A stretch of 64,000 nt of DNA from Pontibacter ramchanderi (GCF_002846395.1 NZ_PJMU01000002.1:620001-684000); one strand, 5' to 3'. Numbered from the stretch's first letter, positions 35,880-44,503 are shown. Program-made: numbers and translations. The notes: a model not told the origin generated them from the sequence alone.

Positions 35880-36655
35880 AAATCAGCATCATCGGTTCCG
35901 GCAACGTGGCCTGGCATTTGGGCAAAGCACTGAAACAGGCGGGGCATGAGATAGTGGCCGTATACAGCCCGACTGTGCCGAACAGGGAAGAGTTGGCGAG
36001 GGTGCTGGCTCCCGCAACAGCCATCGCCTCATTGGATATGCGCGCTACCGGGGCAGAACTTGTTGTGATTGCTGTACCGGATGCGGCCATTGCTTCGGTC
36101 GTGGCGGCAGTGCAGGTCCCAGCAGGGGCTATTGTAGTTCATACCTCAGGCTCGCAGCCATTGGCGGTTTTACAAGGTATACCCGGTGCTCGGCCGGGTG
36201 TGTTTTACCCCTTGCAGACTTTCTCAAAATCGAAAGCCGTAGATTTCAGAGCTATACCAATGCTACTGGAGGCAGAAGATGAGCAAACTCTAAGCGGCTT
36301 GCAACAGGTGGCTAAGAGTATTTCTGATGAAGTGTATGTAGTGGATTCCCGGAAAAGAAAACAGCTGCACCTGGCGGCGGTGTTTGCCTGTAACTTTACG
36401 AACCATCTGCTAGGTATAAGCTATGAATTGCTTCAACAGGCCGCACTCCCACATACTTTGCTGCACCCCCTTATCCAGGAAACAATTGCCAAGGCACTGC
36501 AAAACCATCCTTTTCAGGTGCAGACCGGGCCAGCTGTGCGCCACGACCAGAACGTGATCGAAGAGCACCTGAACCTGCTGCAAGACCAGCCGGATTACCA
36601 ACAGGTATACCACTTGCTCACACATAGCATTCAGGACCATTCCCCTAAGAAGTAG
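35876..36655 (+). CDS. Rossmann-fold DUF2520 oxidoreductase-like protein
   Basis: 259 residues. The NAD(P)-binding opening KISIIGSGNVAWHLGKALKQAGH (GxGNVA) is followed by a DUF2520 C-terminal helical domain (KRKQLHLAAVFACNFTNHLLGISYEL). The family resembles F420-dependent and pyrroline-5-carboxylate reductases, but substrates are unknown. GC content returns to the local norm here, so the two glycosyltransferases upstream look inserted. Confidence 0.87.
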   Translation: MKISIIGSGNVAWHLGKALKQAGHEIVAVYSPTVPNREELARVLAPATAIASLDMRATGAELVVIAVPDAAIASVVAAVQVPAGAIVVHTSGSQPLAVLQGIPGARPGVFYPLQTFSKSKAVDFRAIPMLLEAEDEQTLSGLQQVAKSISDEVYVVDSRKRKQLHLAAVFACNFTNHLLGISYELLQQAALPHTLLHPLIQETIAKALQNHPFQVQTGPAVRHDQNVIEEHLNLLQDQPDYQQVYHLLTHSIQDHSPKK

Positions 36656-36720
36656 CAAGTCCCACCGTAACCTATTCACTCCCCTGTTGTTATATTCGGT
36701 AAAGGTATAAAGCGCCCGGC

Positions 36721-36751
36721 TTTGAATCGGAGGGCATGTTTCATAACTTTG
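36721..36751 (+). promoter_or_regulatory. Full-consensus Bacteroidota promoter of the ferredoxin gene
   Basis: TTTG (36721-36724), 19 bases, then TAACTTTG (36744-36751). This is an exact match to the TTTG-N19-TAnnTTTG consensus, 20 bases ahead of the ATG. Confidence 0.8.
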
Positions 36752-36771
36752 CACCTTAAATAGCAAGACTC

Positions 36772-37101
36772 ATGAAAATTGTAAATATAACTTTCAAGTT
36801 CGCTGACGGCTCACCCGATCAGGTCCTCCCGGCTGTGGAGGGTGAATCGGTGCTGGACGTGGCGCTTAACAACGACATCAAGCTGCAGCACAACTGTGGC
36901 GGGGTGTGTGGTTGCAGTACCTGCCATGTGTACATCGAGTCGGGTATGGACGACCTGCCCGAGATCTCTGACAAGGAGGAGGATTATATAGACCGCGCCA
37001 TAGACCCGCGCATCAACTCCCGTTTGGGCTGCCAGTGCGTGCTGCAAGGAAACGAGGATATCGTCGTAACAATTCCGCCTCAGGATTTCCTGGGCCATTA
37101 A
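36772..37101 (+). CDS. fdx: ISC-type [2Fe-2S] ferredoxin
   Basis: 109 residues. Cluster ligands are Cys42, Cys48, Cys51 (NCGGVCGCSTC) and Cys87 (LGCQC). The acidic helix GMDDLPEISDKEEDYIDRA and DPRINSRLGCQ are typical of the adrenodoxin/ISC ferredoxins that supply electrons to Fe-S cluster assembly. It is followed 69 bp later by iscX. Confidence 0.93.
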   Translation: MKIVNITFKFADGSPDQVLPAVEGESVLDVALNNDIKLQHNCGGVCGCSTCHVYIESGMDDLPEISDKEEDYIDRAIDPRINSRLGCQCVLQGNEDIVVTIPPQDFLGH

Positions 37102-37170
37102 TGGCAGGCACTCCGTACCATTTGTACTGAGCCGCTTGCTGATAACTGTTTACTGATAACTGAAAAAGAT

Positions 37171-37413
37171 ATGGATAAGAATTATGAACCGCCCATTCAC
37201 TGGAATGACTATGAAGACATAGCCATGGCCCTGTATGAGAAATTTGGCGATGACTTTAACGAATCGAAAATCTACCGCGTACGCTTTACCGAGCTACTGG
37301 ACTGGGTGCTTTCACTGCCAAACTTTGTGGGCAAGCGCGAGGAGTCTAACGAAGGGCACCTGGAGCAAATTCAGGCGGCCTGGGTATACGAGTGGCGCGA
37401 CAACCAGGACTAA
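37171..37413 (+). CDS. iscX: IscX-like Fe-S assembly accessory protein
   Basis: 80 residues; E. coli IscX is 66. The pattern IHWNDYEDIAMALYEKFGDDFNESKIYRVRFTELLDWVLSLPNF...EGHLEQIQAAW is a clear IscX match (tryptophan near the start, DP/D-rich loop, LEAIQ-like end). It binds IscS and iron and modulates sulfur transfer. No iscS or iscU is adjacent. It ends before a terminator. Confidence 0.9.
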   Translation: MDKNYEPPIHWNDYEDIAMALYEKFGDDFNESKIYRVRFTELLDWVLSLPNFVGKREESNEGHLEQIQAAWVYEWRDNQD

Positions 37414-37465
37414 GCAGACATTCAGTCCTGAAAAATTCGTAATATTAAATTAAATATATAGTTTT

Positions 37466-37500
37466 AAAGGTCCTTTCCGGTGGAAGGACCTTTTTCTTTT
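37466..37500 (+). terminator. Terminator of fdx-iscX
   Basis: AAAGGTCCTTTCC pairs with GGAAGGACCTTT (one bulge), then a T-rich tract. Confidence 0.85.
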
Positions 37501-37505
37501 ATCCT

Positions 37506-38003
37506 ATGTCTATCACACAACCTGACCTTACACGCATCAATACCTTTGTGTTTGATGTAGACGGCGTACTGACGGATGGCTCCCTCTACGTGTTTGCCGA
37601 CGGCGAAAAAGTGCGCGCCTTCAACATCAAAGACGGTTTCGCCATTAAGCACGCCTTGCGACAGGGGTACAATGTAGCCATCATTTCAGCCAAAAATGAG
37701 CCCGGAGTACGCGTACGACTCGAAGAACTGGAAATTGAAGATATCTTTCTGGGGGCGGATGACAAGGTGGATACGCTCGAGAATTACCTATACATGCAGG
37801 GCGTCCATCCCGCCACAGTAGCCTACATGGGCGACGACATGCCCGACCTGGAAGCAATGCAGCGGTGTGGCCTCAGAGCCTGTCCGGCCGACGCGGCGGA
37901 TGACATTCGCGAGATTTGCACCTTCATTTCAACCAAAGAAGGAGGCAAGGGTGCTGTGCGTGAGCTGATTGAGAAAATCATGAAAGTGCAGGACACGTGG
38001 TAG
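37506..38003 (+). CDS. kdsC: KDO-8-phosphate phosphatase (HAD, KdsC type)
   Basis: 165 residues. HAD motif I is FVFDVDGVLTDGSLY. Motif II is in AIISAKNE, and motif III/IV is GDDMPDLEAM. It lacks a cap domain, as in tetrameric C0 HAD phosphatases. KdsC frees phosphate from KDO-8-P for LPS core synthesis. CACPADAADD-like RACPADAADD and the GGKGAVRELIE end are typical. Confidence 0.92.
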   Translation: MSITQPDLTRINTFVFDVDGVLTDGSLYVFADGEKVRAFNIKDGFAIKHALRQGYNVAIISAKNEPGVRVRLEELEIEDIFLGADDKVDTLENYLYMQGVHPATVAYMGDDMPDLEAMQRCGLRACPADAADDIREICTFISTKEGGKGAVRELIEKIMKVQDTW

Positions 38004-38120
38004 GCACGTTATACTTTTCTTCAATCAAATAGCAAATTTCTTTTACATAAAAATTTGCATATATATAATTATTTTTTAATCTTACAGACAGTTTATTTAA
38101 AATTATTTATTTTCATTTTT
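38004..38120 (+). promoter_or_regulatory. AT-rich leader of the cold-shock gene
   Basis: 117 bp, strongly AT-rich. It includes a GCAAATTT/AAATTTGC hairpin (38032-38058) followed by T-rich sequence, which may end kdsC transcripts. The rest may be the 5' UTR that controls cold-shock mRNA. The function is inferred from the family. Confidence 0.4.
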
Positions 38121-38315
38121 ATGAAGACAGGAAAAGTAAAGTTCTTTATTGAGTCAAAAGGATTCGGATTCATCACCGAAGACGAAACAAATGAGGATTT
38201 CTTCGTGCACGTAACTGGCCTGAACGGCTTGCAAATTCAGCAGCACGACCGCGTAGCTTTCGATACGCAGGAAGGCAAAAAAGGAATCAATGCGGTAAAC
38301 GTACAGCGTCTCTAA
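38121..38315 (+). CDS. Cold-shock domain protein
   Basis: 64 residues from the ATG at 38121. The earlier in-frame start is in the AT-rich leader and adds only Ile/Leu/Phe. RNP1-like KGFGFIT and RNP2-like DFFVHVT motifs are present, with an end at AVNVQRL. It is an RNA/ssDNA chaperone of the CspA family. A hairpin terminator follows. Confidence 0.95.
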   Translation: MKTGKVKFFIESKGFGFITEDETNEDFFVHVTGLNGLQIQQHDRVAFDTQEGKKGINAVNVQRL

Positions 38316-38333
38316 CAGCTATACACCGATAAG

Positions 38334-38361
38334 AAAACCCCTTTCAGCGAGGGGTTTTTTT
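38334..38361 (+). terminator. Terminator of cold-shock gene
   Basis: AAAACCCCT (38334-38342) pairs with AGGGGTTTT (38350-38358), then T. Confidence 0.85.
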
Positions 38362-38426
38362 ATGCCCTGTGTTTGAGGTGCCACCTCCCGGTCTTAACTT
38401 TACAAGGGCTATACCTGTTTCTTGTC

Positions 38427-39272
38427 TTGAAAGAATTTCTATCTCTCATCCGTTTCCCAAACCTGCTGCTCATCGTCCTGAGCCAGGCGCTGGTGCAGGC
38501 CAGTTTGCTGAGCGCGGGCATAAACTTTTCAGGTATAGTAACGCCTGACTTTTTGGTGCTCACCCTCTCCACCGTATTCATTGCCGCGGCGGGCTACATC
38601 ATCAACGATTATTACGACGTCAAGATCGACGCCATCAACAAACCTGAGCGGGTGGTGGTGGGCAAAAGCATCCGGCGCAGGCCGGCCATGTTTATACACA
38701 TGCTGCTTTCGTTTGCAGGCATAGTGCTTGGCTTTTGGCTTTCGCTGCCGGTGGGCCTCATCAATGTGGGTGCGGTTCTGCTCTTGTGGGGCTATTCTGA
38801 CCGACTGAAAAAACTGCCTTTGGCGGGCAACCTGGTCATTGCGCTTTTGTCTGCTTCTATGTTGCTGGTCGTGGCTGTGTATGCCGGCAAGCTCAACAAC
38901 ATCACCATCAGTTATGCCGTGTTTGCCTTTCTGATTTCGCTAATCCGGGAGATCGTAAAAGACATGGAAGACGTGCGCGGCGACGCCTCCTTCGACTGTC
39001 GCACAATCCCGATCGTGCTGGGTATGCGACGCGCCAAATACGTGCTATATCCTATCATCGCGCTTTTTCAGGCCTTCCTGTTGGTGGTCATCTTCCACCC
39101 CGTTACAAACACCAGGTTCGACATCTACATGCTGCTGCTGGTGTTGCTGCCCAGCATCTGGATGACGGTAAAACTGGCCCGGGCCGACCGTAAACGCGAC
39201 TTCACTTACCTGAGTAACTTGGGTAAGCTCATCATGCTGACCGGCATTTTGTCCATGCTGCTGATCAATTAA
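38427..39272 (+). CDS. UbiA-family prenyltransferase
   Basis: 281 residues from TTG at 38427, eight to nine membrane helices. The first Asp-rich motif is NDYYDVKID. The second is DMEDVRGDASFDCRT. These bind Mg-diphosphate of the isoprenoid donor. The pattern resembles geranylgeranylglycerol-phosphate transferase-like members seen in Bacteroidota, so the product may be a lipid or quinone precursor. A start at TTG 38373 would add 18 residues. The start is uncertain because no ATG precedes the first helix. Confidence 0.85.
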   Translation: MKEFLSLIRFPNLLLIVLSQALVQASLLSAGINFSGIVTPDFLVLTLSTVFIAAAGYIINDYYDVKIDAINKPERVVVGKSIRRRPAMFIHMLLSFAGIVLGFWLSLPVGLINVGAVLLLWGYSDRLKKLPLAGNLVIALLSASMLLVVAVYAGKLNNITISYAVFAFLISLIREIVKDMEDVRGDASFDCRTIPIVLGMRRAKYVLYPIIALFQAFLLVVIFHPVTNTRFDIYMLLLVLLPSIWMTVKLARADRKRDFTYLSNLGKLIMLTGILSMLLIN

Positions 39273-39430
39273 GCCATACCTGTTCAGCAGCTATACCTAT
39301 GTGTGGGCATGGCAGGCATAATGTTGAGGCTACCAAGGGGTTAGGGCTTGCGTTTTAAGTGCGCTTTTTGTTATTTACAAAGTTCGATTGCCTGCGCAAC
39401 GAACAACTGCACCTGAACCTACCTTACCTT

Positions 39431-39868
39431 ATGAACAAACTTCACCAGTTACTCGAGGCCTATGGGCTTCGAAAAACGAAGTGCCGTATAGAGGTGCTTC
39501 GATTGTTTCTTGAACATCGCCACGCCCTGGCCCATTCCGCAATTGAGCAGCAGCTTGGTCCGCAGTTCGACCGGGTGACGCTGTACCGCACGCTGCATGC
39601 CTTTGAGGAGCATGGCCTGCTACATAGCATCCCCAGCACCGATGGCATTACACGCTATGCCCTGTGCCGGCAAGCCTGCAACAAACATCGCCACCAGCAC
39701 GACCACATTCACTTTAGCTGCACTGCCTGTGGCCATACCTATTGCCTGAATGAAGTATACGTGCCTACACTGCGCATACCGGCAGGCTATCAGGTAAAGG
39801 AATTTCAGTTTTGTGTGCAGGGGGTATGTGACAAGTGCGTGCTTCAGCCTGTTGGGGAGCTGGCGTAG
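39431..39868 (+). CDS. Fur-family transcriptional regulator
   Basis: 145 residues from the ATG at 39431. The winged helix has LRKTKCRIEVLRLFLEHRHALAHSAIEQQL and DRVTLYRTLHAFEEHGLLH. The metal-binding half has HRHQHDHIHFSCTACGHTYCL and a second CxxC (CDKC), the structural zinc site. It may be Zur-, Fur- or PerR-like; a Zur-like assignment is a guess from the short HRHQHDH motif. No regulated target is evident next to it. Confidence 0.88.
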   Translation: MNKLHQLLEAYGLRKTKCRIEVLRLFLEHRHALAHSAIEQQLGPQFDRVTLYRTLHAFEEHGLLHSIPSTDGITRYALCRQACNKHRHQHDHIHFSCTACGHTYCLNEVYVPTLRIPAGYQVKEFQFCVQGVCDKCVLQPVGELA

Positions 39869-39932
39869 GTGTTTACTTTACCTGATTATCCCCGATCCTG
39901 AAGCATACATAACCTGTACATCACTCTTTTTT

Positions 39933-40436
39933 ATGGCCACATCTACTTTAACCACCGCCGACCAGTTTCGCAGCATTGCCTCGTCGCCCAGCAAGCTTCG
40001 GCTTTTTATGCTCTCCAGTCTGCCGATGGCATACTTGGCCGGCCTTCGGGTGAAGTCTCTCGCCGAGGAGCGGGCAGTGGTGACCATTTCCTACAAATAC
40101 CTGAACAAAAACCCGTTCAAATCTATTTACTTCGCCAGTCTGAGCATGGCTGCCGAGCTTTCGACGGGGTTGCTGTGCATGGCGCAGACATACAAGGCAG
40201 ACCCGGCCGTTTCGATGCTGGTCGTGCATATGGAGGCAGATTTTATGAAGAAGGCGGTGGGCAGGATCACCTTTTCCTGCGAGGACGGGTTGGCTATAAA
40301 GGCTGCAGCTGACCAGACGAAAGCCACAGGTGCGGGTGTAACAGTGGTGGCTACCAGCACAGGTATAGACGAGACTGGCGATAAAGTAGCGGAATTCCGT
40401 TTCACCTGGTCGATGAAAGCGAAACTCAAAAAATAA
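39933..40436 (+). CDS. DUF4442 hotdog-fold protein
   Basis: 167 residues from the ATG at 39933. The pattern MAYLAGLRVKSLAEERAVVTISYKYLNKNPFKSIYFASLSMAAELSTG matches DUF4442, a hotdog-fold family related to PaaI-type thioesterases. No catalytic role is proven. It lies 64 bp after the Fur gene. Confidence 0.8.
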   Translation: MATSTLTTADQFRSIASSPSKLRLFMLSSLPMAYLAGLRVKSLAEERAVVTISYKYLNKNPFKSIYFASLSMAAELSTGLLCMAQTYKADPAVSMLVVHMEADFMKKAVGRITFSCEDGLAIKAAADQTKATGAGVTVVATSTGIDETGDKVAEFRFTWSMKAKLKK

Positions 40437-40608
40437 GTTAAGTCTTTGATATTAGACAGTTGCTCTAGAAGAAAGCTTGATTGCAAAAGCGAACACACTT
40501 GAGCAATGGCGAACTGCATAGGTAGCTTTTATACCTTTTACCTGCGCATGAGGCAAATTTTCCAGACATCAGTATATATAATTTCAGCTTACCACTGATC
40601 CTTCTGTC

Positions 40609-41148
40609 ATGAAAACATACATTGTACTGCTACGAGGTGTGATGCCTACCGGGAAGAACAGGGTGCCGATGGCGCAGCTGCGGCAAGTTTTGACTGATGT
40701 GGGCTTTCAAAAGGTACGCACCTGGATTCAGAGCGGGAACGTTGTGCTCCAAAGCGATTTGTCCCCTAAAGAATTGGAGATAAAAGTGCACCACTTGATT
40801 AAAGAGCATATTGGGCCGGAACTGGCCATTGTGGTAAGAACAAGCGACGAACTCAGGCAAATGCTGGATAACAATCCATTTCAGGGAGAAGCCTACCCAA
40901 TTGACCGGGTGTTCTTTACATCACTGCAGGAGTTGCCCGACAAGGAGAAAGTAGAAGAACTGCTGGCTCAGAATTTCTCGCCTGAAGAGCTTCACATCGA
41001 TAGCACGGCAGGCTATATGTTCATCCCGCAGGCTCACAGCAGCAGCAAGCTCAGCAACAATCTGCTGGAGCGCAAACTCAAAGTGTCCTCCACCTCCCGC
41101 AACTTCAACACCATTACCAAAATGATTGCCTGGGCTGAAGAAGAGTAA
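40609..41148 (+). CDS. DUF1697 family protein
   Basis: 179 residues. YIVLLRGVMPTGKNRVPMAQLRQVLTDVGFQKVRTWIQSGNVVL is the diagnostic opening of DUF1697, and RNFNTITKMIAWAEEE is the usual end. The function is unknown. The next gene, DUF1801, starts 50 bp downstream. Confidence 0.88.
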   Translation: MKTYIVLLRGVMPTGKNRVPMAQLRQVLTDVGFQKVRTWIQSGNVVLQSDLSPKELEIKVHHLIKEHIGPELAIVVRTSDELRQMLDNNPFQGEAYPIDRVFFTSLQELPDKEKVEELLAQNFSPEELHIDSTAGYMFIPQAHSSSKLSNNLLERKLKVSSTSRNFNTITKMIAWAEEE

Positions 41149-41198
41149 GTTGAGTGCAGGCAAACCAGATTCAGAAGCGCAAAAGCCACAAAACCAAG

Positions 41199-41666
41199 AT
41201 GCAATCCACCGCCCCAACACCCGAGCTATACCTGACCGAACTGCCTGAAGAGCGTCAGCAAATTATGAGCGACCTGAGGAGGGTCATACTCAAGAACCTG
41301 CCAGCAGGCTTCGAAGAGGTAATGGGTTATGGTATGATCAGCTACGTGGTTCCCCATACGCTATACCCTGCCGGTTACCACTGCGACCCCAAACAGCCAT
41401 TGCCTTTTATGGCCATTGCTTCACAAAAGAACCACATCGCCGTTTACCACATGGGGATATATGCCAATGAAAACCTGCTTAACTGGTTTAAAACAGCATA
41501 TTCCAAACAAAACAAAACCAAGCTCGTCGTGGGCAAAAGCTGCATCCGCTTCCGGAAGCCGGAGCATGTACCATTGCAACTCATTGGTGAATTAGCTTCT
41601 AAGCTAACGCCACAGGAGTGGGTCAATACTTATCAGGTTATGATCAAAAAAGCAGTGAAGCCGTAA
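41199..41666 (+). CDS. DUF1801 (YdhG-like) family protein
   Basis: 155 residues from the ATG at 41199. ERQQIMSDLRRVILKNLPAGFEEVMGYGMISYVVP and the C-terminal KLVVGKSCIRFRKPEHVPLQLIGELASKLTPQEW fit DUF1801, an iron-chaperone-like fold. The function is not established. It is co-oriented with DUF1697 and followed by a terminator. Confidence 0.87.
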   Translation: MQSTAPTPELYLTELPEERQQIMSDLRRVILKNLPAGFEEVMGYGMISYVVPHTLYPAGYHCDPKQPLPFMAIASQKNHIAVYHMGIYANENLLNWFKTAYSKQNKTKLVVGKSCIRFRKPEHVPLQLIGELASKLTPQEWVNTYQVMIKKAVKP

Positions 41667-41715
41667 ATTTTAGCAGAATACTGCCCACTGATAACCTTTC
41701 TAAAATTATACACAG

Positions 41716-41742
41716 GCTGTCCCAACCAGGGCAGCTTTTTTT
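41716..41742 (+). terminator. Terminator after DUF1801 gene
   Basis: GCTGTCCC pairs with GGGCAGC (one bulged base), then seven T. Confidence 0.82.
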
Positions 41743-42156
41743 ATACTTGCCTCACTATCAAATTGATATTCACCTAATTAGCTACACCTACCTGAGGCTC
41801 TCTGTGCTACGGTACTCCAGATTCTATGACGAAGGCCATCTTTATGACTGAGCCACATCATATACAGAGTCTATATATAGCTATAATATTGTTTAACTGA
41901 AAGTGAGACACCCAGCGCTTCCATTTGCGGGGGTAGCATTATAGAAACATCGCCCTACGCCTTGCCCTTATCGCAGGCTCTATGAAAACAAGGCAGCAAC
42001 TGTCTAAAAGCATAGCCACTTAATTTAAAACTTATGGGAACCCCCAGCTTTAACTCCTCCTGAAGCGGCTCCATTGTGGAGCAGCGGGCACTGTCAGGCC
42101 CCTACAGCCTGAATAGCAAATTGAAAAAATCCAATTAACCTTTAAAGTATAATCAA
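41743..42156. other. Upstream region of the electron-transfer operon
   Basis: 414 bp without a credible gene. I looked for a riboswitch-like pattern and saw none I could name. A short inverted repeat (GGCTCC/GGAGC, about 42065-42085) is present but weak. Promoter signals for the operon must lie here, but I found no TAnnTTTG close to the start. Confidence 0.45.
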
Positions 42157-42843
42157 ATGAAACGCATAAGCATACATTTCTTCCTGACCGCAATGATTCT
42201 GATCAGCGGCCTTGTTTATACAGGCTGTACACACGAGGACGACATCGCTCCTTCCGCAGGCAATAAGATTGAGCGTGGCCAGGCCTCCTACACAACAGGT
42301 GTAGATAAGTGGAAGCTAGACAAAACGCACTCCAGCGTCCTTTGGGAAACAGCCTACCTGGGCTCCGGCGGCTTGCTCACAGGCCGTTTCAATAACTTCG
42401 GGGTCACCAGCCTCAAATTCGAAGAGTCTAACCCAGAGAACATCGCTTTCGAAGGTTGGGTGCGCTTAAACACAGTGAACACTGGCGAGCCCGGCCGTGA
42501 TGCAGGTTGTCTTCTGGGCACTTTCGGCACAGCTGCCGGTCTGACCGACGAAGCCAACAACCTTGCTACCCTCAAATCTAAGAAGGTGGAATTCAGCAAA
42601 ACCGACAAGAGCTACATCGTAACCTTCGACATGACCTTTATGGGCCGAACAAAGGAGTATACCGGCAAACTGAACTACGTTCCCAAAGCCACTATTCCTG
42701 CATCGGGCACTGCCGCCGAATACCAGATATTTGGCTTACAGATGGAATTCCAGTTCATGGCTAAAACTGACTTCGGAGTTGTCTCTACTAATATAGCCGA
42801 CAAGGTGGGAGTTACTCTCAATATGAACTTCAATAATAAATAA
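42157..42843 (+). CDS. YceI-like lipoprotein
   Basis: 228 residues. Signal peptide with lipobox VYTGC (about Cys24), then a YceI lipocalin-like barrel (YTTGVDKWKLDKTHSSVLWETAYLGSGGLLTGRFNNFGV, LKSKKVEFSKTDKSYIVTFDMTFMG). YceI proteins bind polyisoprenoid chains, including quinone-like ligands. It is the first gene of an eight-gene run ending with a cytochrome c. In this context it may bind quinone or a related carrier (inference). Confidence 0.9.
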   Translation: MKRISIHFFLTAMILISGLVYTGCTHEDDIAPSAGNKIERGQASYTTGVDKWKLDKTHSSVLWETAYLGSGGLLTGRFNNFGVTSLKFEESNPENIAFEGWVRLNTVNTGEPGRDAGCLLGTFGTAAGLTDEANNLATLKSKKVEFSKTDKSYIVTFDMTFMGRTKEYTGKLNYVPKATIPASGTAAEYQIFGLQMEFQFMAKTDFGVVSTNIADKVGVTLNMNFNNK

Positions 42844-42865
42844 GCAGCCTTTAAAGGTATTCACG

Positions 42866-43240
42866 ATGAAAAGGATATTCTCACTACTAGCAATAGCCTC
42901 CTTGTCTGTTGGCCTGACCAGCTGTTACGAGGACGTGATCAGCCCGGGCTCAGACCCGAACGGCCCGCCACAGGAAGTCAGCCTGAGCGGCGACCTGATC
43001 CCGATCTTTGAAAAGAACTGCGCCATGTCGGGCTGCCACAGCGCTGATGCTAAGAAGCCTGCTCTTACTGCCGATAAAGCCTATACCGAGCTGATGTCAG
43101 GCGGGTATGTCAACACCATGGTTCCGGATAAGAGCCCAATCTATACTGTAGCAAAGCCAGGGGGTTCTATGCCTACCCTGAATCCGAAGGATCTGCAGAA
43201 GCTGCTGGACTGGATACGAAACGGTGCACCTAACAATTAA
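42866..43240 (+). CDS. Lipoprotein cytochrome with CX4CH heme site
   Basis: 124 residues. Lipobox GLTSC (Cys20). The heme site is CAMSGCH (Cys52, Cys57, His58), with four residues between cysteines rather than two. A Met in GGSMPTL (Met102) is the probable distal ligand. The C-terminal helix LQKLLDWIRNGAPNN is typical of small c-type domains. It probably accepts or passes electrons at the periplasmic face. CX4CH sites are known in a few multiheme cytochromes. Confidence 0.85.
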   Translation: MKRIFSLLAIASLSVGLTSCYEDVISPGSDPNGPPQEVSLSGDLIPIFEKNCAMSGCHSADAKKPALTADKAYTELMSGGYVNTMVPDKSPIYTVAKPGGSMPTLNPKDLQKLLDWIRNGAPNN

Positions 43241-43267
43241 AAAATCCGGATTTTAAATTCTCATATC

Positions 43268-44194
43268 ATGAAGACAGCAATACTGTTACTCAGCAACTCT
43301 TGTCTCCGGAAGGTATACCCGGCACTTATGGCCCTGCTGCTTGTCAGCGGCGTGGCCGTGGCGCAGGATGACTCTACGGTGGTTCAAACAGAAGTACAGC
43401 CCAAGGTTGACAAGCCTGTGAAGAACACCTTTGAAAGCGGTTGGATCATTGACAACCAAACGGTGATGGTGCCAATAAAGGGCACGTTCCAGATGGACAT
43501 TATGCACCGCTTCGGTACCGTGAACAGAGGCTACGACGATTTCTACGGTCTGTTTGCGCCATCCAACATCCGGCTTGGCTTCAACTACACGCCTATCAAC
43601 AACCTGATGGTGGGTGCCTCACTCACCAAGCAGAACATGACCTGGGAGGGCTACCTCAAATACGCCATCCTGAAGCAGACGCAGTCGGGCGGGATGCCGG
43701 TGAGCATCACCTACTTCGGCGATATCGCCTATGACTCACGTGCCAAAGACAATTTCGTCTACAGATCGGATCGGTTCTCTTACTTTAACCAGTTGATCAT
43801 TGCGCGCAAGGTAACCAATGCCTTCTCAGTGCAGGTAGCTCCAAGCCATACCCACATCAACAGTGTGTACGGCTACTTTGCAGAGCCTGGCGTGGTGAAA
43901 GGGGAAATGAAGCATGACCACTTCGCGGTGGCTGTGTCGGGCAGGCTGAAGGTAACAGAGAGCCTGGCGCTAATCGGCAACTACGACCAGCCGCTTACCC
44001 AGCACCCGACCAACAACCCGACCCCGAACATCTCATTAGGTATTGAAGCCAGCACCAGTGCGCACGCGTTCCAGATTTTTGCCGGCAACTACGCCAGCAT
44101 TACGCCGCAGCGCAACAACTACTACAACCGAAATGACTTTACGGAGCGTCAGTTCCTGATCGGCTTCAACATCACAAGATTGTGGAACTGGTAG
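43268..44194 (+). CDS. DUF5777 family beta-barrel protein
   Basis: 308 residues. A signal peptide of about 33 residues (ending VAVAQ), then an outer-membrane-type barrel (TFQMDIMHRFGTVNRGYDDFYGLFAPSNIRLGFNY) ending RLWNW. The pattern matches DUF5777, seen in Bacteroidota next to cytochrome genes. It is probably an outer-membrane partner, perhaps a channel or electron conduit scaffold. No function is proven. Confidence 0.85.
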   Translation: MKTAILLLSNSCLRKVYPALMALLLVSGVAVAQDDSTVVQTEVQPKVDKPVKNTFESGWIIDNQTVMVPIKGTFQMDIMHRFGTVNRGYDDFYGLFAPSNIRLGFNYTPINNLMVGASLTKQNMTWEGYLKYAILKQTQSGGMPVSITYFGDIAYDSRAKDNFVYRSDRFSYFNQLIIARKVTNAFSVQVAPSHTHINSVYGYFAEPGVVKGEMKHDHFAVAVSGRLKVTESLALIGNYDQPLTQHPTNNPTPNISLGIEASTSAHAFQIFAGNYASITPQRNNYYNRNDFTERQFLIGFNITRLWNW

Positions 44195-44241
44195 CCTACC
44201 TGTTATAACCGTTATTTTTTTAACCATAGTCAGACTTTCTC

Positions 44242-44475
44242 ATGAAACCTTTAAAATCTTACCTATCGCGCAGGAAATTCACTTTTCTAGGCCTAGGCGT
44301 GCTTTCATCTTTCACCGTGTTCAGGTTCTTCGCCCCTGCCAACGACAAGGGCAACAAGAAGATGGTCCGGATGCTGGCCCAGGATGGCACCTTGGTAGAG
44401 GTGGATGCGTCCCTGCTCACTGCCAGCAAAAGAAAGGTATCGACTGATGAGGTACAGCACTGGATAAAAAAATAA
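44242..44475 (+). CDS. Small Tat-signal protein resembling N-terminus of the next gene
   Basis: 77 residues. The twin-arginine motif SRRKF (9-13) precedes a hydrophobic segment. After it, VRMLAQDGTLVEVD (42-55) matches VKLLSVDGEEIEVD (45-58) of the next, Fe-S protein: the same spacing, with LxxDGxxxEVD shared. It has no cysteine. It looks like a free-standing copy of the N-terminal segment of the Fe-S subunit, possibly a structural subunit of the same complex. It is not a known family to me. Confidence 0.75.
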   Translation: MKPLKSYLSRRKFTFLGLGVLSSFTVFRFFAPANDKGNKKMVRMLAQDGTLVEVDASLLTASKRKVSTDEVQHWIKK

Positions 44476-44503
44476 CGGTTTTTTATTTTTTAACACGATC
44501 GAG

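Noticed and set aside
41743-42156. Riboswitch ahead of the electron-transfer operon
   Set aside because: I compared it mentally with cobalamin, molybdenum-cofactor and SAM patterns and could not match conserved cores.
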